Below are positions 1 through 9,595 of a DNA stretch of 64,000 bases, in pieces. The DNA comes from Ridgeia piscesae (lineage: Eukaryota > Annelida > Polychaeta > Sabellida > Siboglinidae), in NCBI GenBank assembly GCA_025642075.2, contig JAODUO010000620.1:53501-117500 (forward strand), given 5' to 3'. The notes beneath the pieces were generated by a model. It ran no database searches. It was given only the letters and a program-made list of their open reading frames with translations, and had not been told where the DNA came from. The position numbers and the translations under genes were made by a program. Every line of letters begins with the position of its first letter. The stretch's first letter is position 1.

Positions 1-138
1 TAGCAACTAGTCAAAGATTCTCTCCTACCTGCTTTGCGAATTAGAGAAACTGTCCTAATCGACATAGGCTTGAAATTATTATACAGTCTATCAGAATTTA
101 AGCAGAAAAGTATTCACACATGTCACAACTATGTAATG

Positions 139-795
139 CTTTGGTAAAAGACACTTTGGTAATGGGACATTTTGGTAATAGGAAAATTTGGTAAACAGAC
201 ATTTTGATAAACCAACAAATATTCTTTAAAGGCATATTTCTTTATATAAAAACTTTGCAGTTAATAATAAAAAATGAATGTAACTATGGTTGTGTGTTCA
301 GTAACAATTTAATTCAGAGTCACACATGTATCATGGCAGCAAGTCGGTGTACACACTAGTGGGGTAATGCTTGCTTGCAAGACATGTGCAACGCCACAGT
401 ATCATGCAATTTTTCTTTGTGTGCTTGGTATACACATTACACATAGCCATTCCATAAAAGCTTTGCTTTTCCCCTGGTTGTTGTTGATAACTCCATGTTC
501 ACATGTCATGATGTCACTTTATGTGTGTGTAGGTTTAAATGTGTCCTGCTAGCCACTGGTTGGCTACAGTGGTTGAACACTTATAGGAATTTGGAAGCCA
601 TGTTCCCTTCAGAGGCAAGCACCACCCAGGCCTGAACACTGGCGGGAAGCCAAGTTTCCTGTCTGGACCATCCTCATTTACAAAGACTGACATCTCAACA
701 TGTTACCTCTGGATATTACAGACTGGACAGATTATTTTCAGTAGTTTTACAAAAATTTCTAGATACCAAAATGTCTGTTACCAAAATGTCATGGA
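139..795. mobile_element. Possible TIR element
   Basis: Tandem TTTGGTAA/ACATTTTGGT motifs at 139-213 face their inverted copies at 762-792; GACATTTTGGTAA (166-178) and TTACCAAAATGTC (778-790) are perfect inverses. No clear target duplication or coding content, so the limits are approximate. Confidence 0.4.
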
Positions 796-1311
796 TCCGT
801 AATGTATACATGTATAATTATATGTATGTATATATATATATATACATATAATAGTAGTTAATAACAAATATATCACATGTCAATACATATATAGATTCAT
901 AGTATGCATTTATGTAATTATGACCTTTCACTCTTATATTTTTAACTAGATCAGCTAGCATAATAATTAAACTATTTACTCATTAATATTTTTCCTTTTA
1001 CATGTATTAATTTATGATTTATTACAATTGACACTACTATTGTATTGTTGTAGTCATTTATTATTAATTAACTACTATATATATTGCAATTGCTGATATG
1101 CATATTTTATATACATACATAGTATATACATACATGTATATATATATTTCTATTTATTGACTACATTAATGCATACTATAAATTACAACAATACCACCCT
1201 CGATTTAATTTTCTCTAGTTCAGTTCCGTACAACAATGATTTAGCTATACATTTTAATTGTACATTAATTATATTTATTTCTTATTATTCTTAGCTACTA
1301 TTATCAATACT

Positions 1312-2100
1312 CAGGGGTAGAACTTTGGCATTTATTTTACTAGTAAAGACAAAAGTTTACTAGTCTGCCAAAAGGTTTACTAGTCCTGCAAAAGATAAAA
1401 ACAACCCACATTTAAGTTGTTACAATTTTATTTAAAACTAAAAAAATTATGTGTTTTTGCAACGCCAGTTAAAAAAACAATGCAGTGTTCATAAATGTAA
1501 AAAAATAGTAATAAGGAAATAACAAAAGTAATTAATGAAGAAGTGAAGATATGATTTGTAAAAAAAAACACCTTCACAATTGGTTGAAAAAGGATGGCAA
1601 TTGCGCTCGTTGACCAGTAGTACCACCCTACCAGATACAGGACAGCCTACCATTATGAATTTTCCATATAATTCCGGAAATTGACCTCATATTACAGTCT
1701 TATGAAAACTGCTCTGTTACTGTATTAATAAAAAATAACAAGTATAGAAAATTATAGATATCAAGAACCGTTAATGTTACACTTAATGCCTAGACAAGTT
1801 CATAGCTGGTGGCTATGTCATCATTTATCAGCAAATGAAGCTATCACTACTGTAGCCAGTTGTTCACTGGCAGCAATTTATCAATGTTTTAGTGACTTGG
1901 GATTCAGTTACATCCCGGCCTGTAGATGGGTTAAGGTTAGGATCACTGTGGCTACAGAGGCTTGATCGACTACTGTAGGGTGGGGTGGATGACACATTGA
2001 CCCTTACTAGACCACCGGACTAATTATTAGGCAGGTTTACTAGTCCGCCCTTATCTTTACTAGTGTATGACTAGCGGACTAGTGGGTAGTTCTACCCCTG
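1312..2100. mobile_element. Non-autonomous hAT-like TIR element
   Basis: Perfect 13-bp terminal inverted repeats CAGGGGTAGAACT (1312-1324) and AGTTCTACCCCTG (2088-2100), flanked by direct repeats AATACT (1306-1311 and 2101-2106). Subterminal TTTACTAGTC motifs cluster at both ends. CAGGG termini with subterminal repeats suggest hAT; the 6-bp duplication is shorter than the usual 8. No transposase frame inside. Confidence 0.75.
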
Positions 2101-2225
2101 AATACTGATGAACAGAGTTTTACTTTAGATATTAGTGTCTAAAAAGTTTATTATTATTATTATAACAACATGCATGCATTGCAACTCTTTCTTACCTACT
2201 CTCAGAATACCGCAAGTCTTTGCAA

Positions 2226-2310
2226 ATTCGCAGAGCGGTGACGCCACTGCTCTGCGAATACTGGCACTGGATCCCTAATTCGCAGAGCAGTGACATCACT
2301 GCTCTGCGAA
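2226..2310. repeat. Two successive palindromes with TTCGCAGAGC arms
   Basis: 2226-2259 and 2279-2310 each fold on themselves. The second has a perfect 15-bp stem (TTCGCAGAGCAGTGA) with a 2-nt loop; the first is the same with one or two changes. Related half-sites (CTGCTTTGCGAAT) occur at 29-43 and 2339-2354, suggesting the ends of a larger element. Confidence 0.7.
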
Positions 2311-3118
2311 CAGTGGCGAATGTGACCTTATCCACAGAGCTGCTTTGCGAATAGTCTCGTCCATTTGTTATTGGTCAGGTTCAGACTCAAAATCACACAT
2401 AGGGACCATGGGCATGGCCATGCCATCCATGACCATGGCATGGATCATGGCCAAGCCTATAGCCCAGTATAGGGTAGGCCCATGCAGGGCCCGGGTAAAC
2501 AATAGACATAGTTGACACCCAGCGATGTCACTGATGCGCTAGTGTGATATATATACTGGTAATAGTAATACATTTACCATACCATACATTTAGTAAAATA
2601 CTGAGAAACAGCAATAGTAAAATATAATGGAATTATAAATCGCATCGACGACTGTACTGTAAATAATCGAATCCATGTCTATTTCTGGAGTGGTACCTGC
2701 TGTAAGAACTGTCACGTGAAATGCATTTAGCATATCCATTCGGGTCTTGCCGTCCGCATCATGTCGACTGCGAACACAATGGATATCAACCCACAAGATC
2801 GCAATCAGAAGTTTCGCCGATTAACAATTTTAAAAGACTTATGGTTCAGATCTTCGTTTAGCCATCCACGAACCTCGAACAAAACAAGTGCCCTTAGCCT
2901 AAGTTGACGCAGCAGTGTTGTTAAATCTTATAGGATTGGCTGAATTTATTTTCGTACAATTATGCTATAACGATAACATAAAAATCACACAATTTATTAA
3001 GATCATGAATAGTGCAATTCATATGATCTGCCTTACGATTTAAGGAAAGTTTGAGTTGTTGACGATTTTGGACAAATAGAAATCTATTACGTGTGCTGCC
3101 CGAGCTGCATACACAAAC

Positions 3119-3169
3119 ATGGCGGCGGCGACGGAGCTGTGGCTGTGTTTGGCTTCGTTGGCGTTTTTT
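3119..3169 (+). CDS. SELENOF: SELENOF coding exon 1 (signal peptide)
   Basis: ATG in a strong context (ACAAACATGGCGG) opens 17 codons, MAAATELWLCLASLAFF, a typical short signal peptide. The exon ends in phase 0 at a consensus donor GTAAGT (3170-3175), matching the phase-0 start of exon 2. There is no sequence homology to check in so short an exon, so its link to the rest is an inference from phase, strand and expected location. Confidence 0.75.
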
Positions 3170-6100
3170 GTAAGTTTTGTTGTGCATGGCAATCATTGCA
3201 TTTAGTTCAGTCCAGTAATGCCATAGATGTATAAATACGATAATAATAACTACTTGGTTTAATTCAAATATTAACGGAAAAGCTCAGTAAATAGGCTATG
3301 AGTGTACCCGGCGTGACACTGACAACTCAGACTCAGTCAGACAACGTGTCAGTCACTTGTGACTTGATGACACTGACACTGTTGCCGAGTGCTCAGGCTG
3401 ACAGTGTTTGTCAGTTTAATGACAGTCGGTGTATGAATGACTGAGTGCGTCGTACGATTGATGCAAAATCCAACGCCGCAGTATGAGCGAAAGCCATAAT
3501 AATTTTTCTTATTATCAATATTAAATGCCAATGGTCTCACTGGCAGAAGTGACAAAACTGCACACAAGTTGCAAGGCGTTACATGAATCATGTAACAAAA
3601 TCATAGGGCGTTGGAAATAGGCTTAACTGAAAGGTAATAAGTTACAGATCATATAACTGTTAATTTTATTATGATAACTTTATTAGATCCAAAGTTATTG
3701 CAATTTAAAGACGAAAAATGACGCAAAATTTGTGTATCTCTTATAATGGTAAAATGGGCAAATTTGTTTGTATTCTGTTGATAAATATTAGAATAAAAGT
3801 GACTTTAAAATGGCATAACTTTTGTTATTTGTATAACTACAGTAGAACCTGTCTTGTAGGGACACCTGTCGGGCCAAGCAAAAGTGTCCCTACATTGCAG
3901 GTGTCCCCTCGTCAGAGGGACAGGAATTTACACACACAAAATTCCAGAACATACAATCTTTATTTACATCCACATTACAACATACCTAAATCACATTTAT
4001 GCCCACAGTTATAATACCCATAAAATGAAGTGTAATAATATCACATTTAATATTACAGTAGAACCCCTCATTTAAGATTGTTTTGGATTAATTCAATTAA
4101 GTATTAAAATGCACAAAATACAACTTAGAAAATAGTAAAATGAGACGACACATTAACAACATTTTAATTTATTTTGTTTGTGACATGTTTCATTATAAGT
4201 TTAATTTTGAATAGTTTTTAATATTATTATCTGATTGTTATTTCAAATTTGGTCTGAGGGGCTAAAAAGGTGCTGCCACCTCACGGCGTCTGGGTAATCA
4301 CGCTGCGGTCGCCATTTTGTTTATCGTTTCAGCGGCGCAAAACGATCATTTACTTTCTGATCTAACCATGAAAACGACTTCTTACAACCGTCAAACTTCC
4401 TGTCTCATAACTTATATACAAAGTAAAATCATTAAAATTCCTGTAAAGAATACAATTCACAAATCAGTATCGAGGCAACTCGACATCGCCGGCGCCGGTA
4501 ACGCGCAAGCCGTGGATTACCGTGGTGTAACATCAGTATTTTATTGCGGCGTCACTACATAAATGAGCTTCAGAAATGTTTGTTTTATCCTAAACTAATA
4601 TGAAACTTAGCTTAAACTCAGTAGGCCTATATTACGTTTGTTGTCCCTCGACATAACTAGAAACTTGGAGAAAAATAAAATAACTGGATAGATCAATTGC
4701 GAGCGGCTGTAAATTTAAATGGGTCACCAGTTGTGGGTCGAGATCCCGTGCGCTTTCTCCGTTCCCAGCATCCATTGTACTGAACAGGAAATGGACGCCG
4801 CCATCTTTAAATATTATTGAAATATATTTATTAAAATAAAGTTAACTGTCCGCCCTAGCAGGTGAAAAATAACAAAAAATTGCTGTCCGCGTCCACCAGG
4901 TGGCCGCTCATCTCAGGGATATTTCCGTTGAAAAGTGATCGGGACATCGGAACACTGTCCGTACATAGCAGGTGGCCGCTCGTCGCGGGGGCCGCTGAAG
5001 ACAGGTTCTACTGTATTAAAATATTGTTTGCAGTATTTTGAAATACATTGAATGTAGTAATACATATTCAATATTGATGTTTTTCATACTAATTAATTCA
5101 CTTAATTAGCTAATATTAGTTAAGTAGTGCACCAAGTTAACAGACCAAAACATTCTAATTAAGACCAGAAGAGTCCATAAATATGAAGATATTTATACAT
5201 ATTATGCAGTGTGCATAACCACATTGATTATGAGAATAAATATATATTAACTAGTCATGTAATAATTAATTAATTTATAAGCGATAATTAGCAGGCAACC
5301 TCGAAAGACAGAACATTTTAGAAAGCGCAAAAGCCAAAGTATGCGCACGCTAGTTCAAATGAAAGTTCACACACATACTAAATAATCCCTGAAGATTTAC
5401 GTAAAAACACAATCGTTCGTCCCCATTGATTACCATACTATCAAACAAGCATATGAAATCTTCAAATCGATGAAATTCAGCTTAATATCGGTCAAATTTA
5501 AAAAAGAAAAATACATACTGAAAGATCAACTTACCGGCTCAGCGAATTTCACCGCCAATGATGACCTTGTCATGTAAAAGAGCGCCAGTTGAACGAAAAT
5601 GCTACCCAGGTGCTGCGTAAACGAGATGGTTTCAGCGTCACCACTTTGTGCGCACGTAAAAACACCACGGCCGCGGATTTCGTTGAAGTGCCTATTGACA
5701 GCGTCGTCACAAGTGTTTCCATAGTGGCATCCCAAGTCTTCGAGTCAGTTGTATAAATGTCACTAACAGGCATATTTCCAGCATGCATAAAATCTGGCCA
5801 TCTGAATGAGTGGCATTGCCATTGTTTGTATGATTATCATTAGGCCTAAACGATAAGAAACCAATCTTATCGCCTATTAAAACATGTTTAAACTGACTTG
5901 CACTAATCACTTTTCATGTCATGTATTCCGTATAATATATAGTAATATCTCTGTAAAGTCTGTATTGCTGTAAAATCAGTTTAAAATTGCAGGCAACAAA
6001 ATTGGTAAACCAGGCCTGAGTCAGGACTGCTATTGTAAATTTCTCATCTATTACTGATTTTTTCTGTGACCACATTCTGCTAGTAAGATATAAACAATAA

Positions 6101-8975
6101 TACCATTTTTTATTATTATTTCGAACACAACATTTATGTGGGGCACAGTGGCTAGAGTCACCTGGTGTTGCTCCAGTTCAGACAGCTCAATTAGTATTTG
6201 ACTAAAGACAGTGGTGGATTTTTGTGTATCAAAAACTTGCAACCTATTTGCAGCTTAGCTGAACGTTTCACAGAGAAGGAGAAACTGTTCGATCAAACAA
6301 GTCTGTTAGGGATTAAAGTATTGATACCTATGCTTCTATGCTTTGCAGGGCTTTATGCGGGACAAATTATGGCCAGTCACACCTGTTTTGGTAGACACAT
6401 GGATGTTAACTGTTAAGTCAGTTTACAAACTTTAAGATGTGTCTGATGACCTGAAATGGACTACAAACACACACCTGATAACATTTACACTCACTTTCAA
6501 GGCATAGCTAACACTATCTATGGTTTTGGAAGATGGTTTTTGCTCCTTCATTTTTTTTACCCGTCCACCCATATTTCTACCCATCCACAATGGTTTTTAC
6601 CCGTCCAAATGACGGGTGGACAGGTCTCTGCATGAAGCTATGACACTTTGTTACTTTACCCAATCTTTACAAGTTCCTGCAAATTTTCAGATTGCCCACA
6701 GTTGCTGCGATGAACTGAGTGCACTACAATGTCGAGCCAGTGGGTTCTCTACAAAGCTCATGTGTAGTTCCTGCAATGAGCTCGATCAGTTTATGCTGCA
6801 AAAGCTCAAGGAGCCCTGCTTCAAATGTTGTCATGAAGACAGCTCTTTGAGTTCCTCCAACCCTGTGAGTACCACTCACAGTCACAGTCTAGCCCAATGA
6901 CATTTGTCCAGACTTCAATCACATTAATTGTTTTGTTCATTTAATTTTGGAATCATTTATGCCACAATTGTACATTTACATGTGCTTTTTCAGTTTAGGG
7001 AAATACATAAATCAACTGTTAAGTTAGTTGTTGTGGGATATGATCATAATTCAGTGAAGAAATGTCAGATGTGTCGGATTACTTACAGTTGAAAGATAAA
7101 GTAACAGGTTTACAATCAGAGTTATGTCTATGATTATAACAAAATACATCATAGATTACTTAGCTATTTACATAACGTATGTGTGCTACATATTTTAATG
7201 TACTAGAGTTTCAGTGGTCTAAATGTTTTAACCTAAGTAGGCTTCAAGCCACTCCCTTTTGCCTCAATGTTTCATTTCCAAAACATTTCCTTGCAGTGAT
7301 CTGCAATTTGTAGTAAAATTAAGATGTATTTAGTACTAATCAACCCCTTATGAGCAATCAGTTACTTATTGCATATATGGGTTTGTTTAAAAAAATCCCA
7401 CCTATGATATATCATAGGGGTGTAAGTCCAGTGTAACTGTCTAAATCCCATAAAAGTAAAGGCAAACAAGTTCTACCTTCATCCCAGGGCTTTATGCAAG
7501 ACCAAATTATTGCCAGTCACACGTTTTGGTGGACACATGGATGTTATAAACAGTTAACTGTTAAGGCAGTTTACAAACTTTAAATGTGTGATGACCTAAA
7601 ATGAACTACAAACACACATGTGACACCACTTTTGAAGCATAACTGACAATATCTATGGTTTTGGAAGACCTTTTTTTGTTCCTTCATTTTTTTACCCATC
7701 CACCCATATTTCTACCCGTTTACCCATCCAAATGACGGGTGGACAGGTCTCTGCATAAAGCTGTGCTTTGTCCAGATATTTGAGCATCGATATCCAATTC
7801 ATTAGACGAGTATCAGTTTATATTTGATTACATAAGTGAGTTTATAAACATAAATAGCTGCTGATGCACCTACATGTATTGATTACTCGTAAGAACTTCT
7901 GTGAAATGTAACATATTTTCTTGGTTTTAGTTAATGTCATACGCAGAAGTGGTGGTGTGTAGCTGAAAATTGGGAAGATTTCCTCAAGTCCAAGGTGAGA
8001 CGTCTTGAGAAAGTTTTACACATTGCTTGAGACTCCCGCACCTTATTACACGTCATCAGCCACATACACCCCTAGAATTATATTTGTTTTGATAAAGACT
8101 AACATTAAAAGATTATCGGCATGAATGTTGCTACTGGATTTGGTTAAACTCATATTGTAAATAAAATAAAGTGCAATATACCTTTCTGAATCCACTGTTC
8201 TCATGTAGAGCTTTTGGGGTCTTCTCGACACCTTCGTCAGCATTGGACTCCAGAGCTGATGAATGTGTCGAGAAGACACAAAAAAGCTCCACAGGAGAAC
8301 ACAGTTGATTTGGAAAGGTATCTTGCACTTGATTTACAATTTAAACAATAAAGACATAATACTTACCCAAAGGTACATACAATGAGTAATTTTAATCATC
8401 GCTGTAATACATTTTTTATAATTAAGTTGCCATCTTTACGAGCTTGTAACTTCAGATAAAAATTGTTTGCATTTACTCATAATATATTTTTATTTTATTT
8501 GATATAGCACCATATCCAGTATTGTTTGTAGTGCTTCACAAGATCTTAAAATACATAAAAGTCGACGTATAAAAATGAAATGACTAGTTATATACTAAAT
8601 AATGTAGAATATCCAAATAAAGAAGTAAATGAATAGAAATATTTACAGTCATCAAAATAACATAATGTCAATAATAGGCACCCGTCCTCCTCTGTTACGC
8701 CTCCTTAGTGCGGGTGTCAGATTTCTCATGTAGTTTATTTTAGTGGATGCCATAGTCAGTTATAAAAAATAAAAATGGAGTATTTTCTTTGGGCAGCGTT
8801 CGTGAAGAGTGACCGTATGGGACGCTGGCCAGGTCTGCGTGTGCGATATGTGCGTGGCTCCGACCCCGTCATTAACCTGATGGACGAACAGCGCACCGTC
8901 GTAGAAACTCTCAGCATTGAGAAGTGGAACACGGACTCGATTGAGGAATTCTTCGAGGAGCGACTCAAGAAGTAG
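3119..8975 (+). CDS. SELENOF: Selenoprotein F (Sep15), four coding exons
   Basis: Coding exons 3119-3169, 6691-6864, 7931-7994 and 8797-8975 join in phase to 468 nt, 155 residues plus TAG (the human protein is about 165). Residues 1-17 are a hydrophobic signal peptide. Residues 18-75 form the Cys-rich domain, with the family spacing C31, C42-x-x-C45, C60-x-x-C63-C64. Residues 76-155 are the thioredoxin-like domain with the redox motif C85-S86-U87 followed by KLGRFPQVQ, then YVRGSDPV and KWNTDSIEEF near the C-terminus; these strings are nearly identical to vertebrate SELENOF. In the family the protein resides in the ER, binds UDP-glucose:glycoprotein glucosyltransferase through the Cys-rich domain and takes part in glycoprotein quality control. 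All introns are GT-AG. A SECIS element must lie in the 3' UTR, but I could not place it. The first exon is assigned by its signal peptide, Kozak context and matching phase, so it is the least certain part. Confidence 0.93.
3840..5013. mobile_element. Pogo/Tigger-like non-autonomous element
   Basis: TIRs CAGTAGAACCTGTCTT (3840-3855) and AGACAGGTTCTACTG (4999-5013), flanked by TA on both sides, as in Tc1/mariner-pogo elements. A further CAGTAGAACCCCTCATT motif at about 4055 suggests a second, partly nested relative. It lies in SELENOF intron 1 and has no transposase frame. Confidence 0.62.
5535..5790 (-). other. Possible coding exon of an unknown - strand gene
   Basis: A GC-richer island inside SELENOF intron 1. 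On the - strand two overlapping frames are open up to a full-consensus donor (GAGCCG then GTAAGT, 5534-5529); the frame in phase with the donor encodes CDDAVNRHFNEIRGRG and HLGSIFVQLALFYMTR. I recognise neither frame, and no partner exon was found. Confidence 0.2.
6348..6639 (+). mobile_element. TIR family A, copy 1
   Basis: Begins GGGCTTTATGC and ends TCTGCATGAAGC, imperfect inverses. Internal landmarks shared by all four copies: GCCAGTCACAC, GGATGTTAACTGTTAAG, CTATGGTTTTGGAAGA, then repeated ACCCGTCCA motifs and the hairpin CCCGTCCAAATGACGGG. Ends 51 bp before SELENOF exon 2. Confidence 0.75.
6691..6864 (+). CDS. SELENOF: SELENOF coding exon 2 (Cys-rich domain)
   Basis: Preceded by acceptor AAATTTTCAG and followed by donor GTGAGT. 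Its 58 codons are phase 0 at both ends and carry GFSTKLMCSSCNELDQF and the CxxCC motif (CFKCC), the hallmark of the Sep15 Cys-rich domain. A TIR element ends only 51 bp upstream of the acceptor. Confidence 0.93.
7487..7762 (+). mobile_element. TIR family A, copy 2
   Basis: Same layout as copy 1, GGGCTTTATGCAAGACC to GGTCTCTGCATAAAGC, in the same orientation in SELENOF intron 2. Terminal inverted repeats of about 10 bp are clearest here. Confidence 0.75.
7931..7994 (+). CDS. SELENOF: SELENOF coding exon 3 with selenocysteine UGA
   Basis: Acceptor TTGGTTTTAG, donor GTGAGA. The exon reads LMSYAEVVVCS-UGA-KLGRFPQVQ plus one base. The UGA (7964-7966) lies exactly where vertebrate SELENOF has Sec in its CGU motif; here the middle residue is Ser. 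Frame-based gene finders will truncate or skip this 64-nt exon. Confidence 0.95.
8155..8343. repeat. Long imperfect hairpin (foldback) in SELENOF intron 3
   Basis: Arms of about 90 nt around a 13-nt loop (8242-8254). Innermost perfect stem: 8219-8231 GTCTTCTCGACAC with 8265-8277. Pairing continues outwards through GTTCTC/GAGAAC, CCTTTC/GGAAAGG, AAGTGCAA/TTGCACTT and TTGTAAAT/ATTTACAA with scattered mismatches. Could be a foldback MITE or an RNA hairpin precursor. Confidence 0.8.
8797..8975 (+). CDS. SELENOF: SELENOF terminal coding exon
   Basis: Acceptor TTTCTTTGGGCAG. The first two bases complete an Ala codon with exon 3. Encodes AFVKSDR, then RVRYVRGSDPVINLMDEQ and LSIEKWNTDSIEEFFEERLKK-stop (TAG 8973-8975). 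An ATG at 8775 lies in the intron and is not the start. Confidence 0.95.
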
Positions 8976-9570
8976 TTAGTTGTTAGTTTCGACTCTGCCT
9001 TGCACAACACACACACATTCGGTTCAGTCTTGCGAACATGATCTCAGTTTTGCATACATGAAGTATCGTTTTTTTCTTCAGTGTAGCAAATTTGCATTAA
9101 TTTGATTGGCACTATGGGGATCATTAAGGCTAACTTTCATCAGCTCCTAGTCCCAATTTTGCATCATAAAAATAACATTTGCAACTAATAAGTGCATCAT
9201 GGAAATACTTTTCTCCATGACAGAACGGCAACATTTATAAAATGCTCCTTAGAATGTTCCTTAAATTTAATCAGATTCTGTTTGGTGCTGGATTTTGCGT
9301 ACAAGCTCATTGTCTATGTTAGGGGATAGTGATTTAAGCCACCATAAGCACTGCTATTTGGACCTGTGATTATTTTGAGCACAACACTTGTAAAACCTGC
9401 AGAAATGTTGTTTGTTCTGTGCTAGCACTGAACTTTATGTGTGTGTTGTCCTGTGGTAGAGTCGGAGCGTGTCGGACGGAGTGTGTTGGTGCAGGCAGAC
9501 AGTGGTGGTAGAGCTGTTACTGCCACACTGCCTGTGCTCCGTTGTGTGGTGCCATGTTTGAAGGCTCCCC

Positions 9571-9576
9571 AATAAA
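9571..9576 (+). terminator. Probable SELENOF polyadenylation signal
   Basis: AATAAA about 600 bp after the SELENOF stop, followed by a GT-rich stretch (GGTGTGTGGGG, GTGGTGTGTG), the expected layout of a cleavage and polyadenylation region. If correct, the 3' UTR is 8976 to about 9595 and must contain the SECIS element. Confidence 0.5.
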
Positions 9577-9595
9577 CCAGTCGGTGTGTGGGGCC

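Noticed and set aside
9301..9420. Possible SECIS around GTGATTTAAG...TGTGATTATT
   Set aside because: The UGA and GA elements are present, but the intervening arms do not pair and the apical AA is not in a loop.
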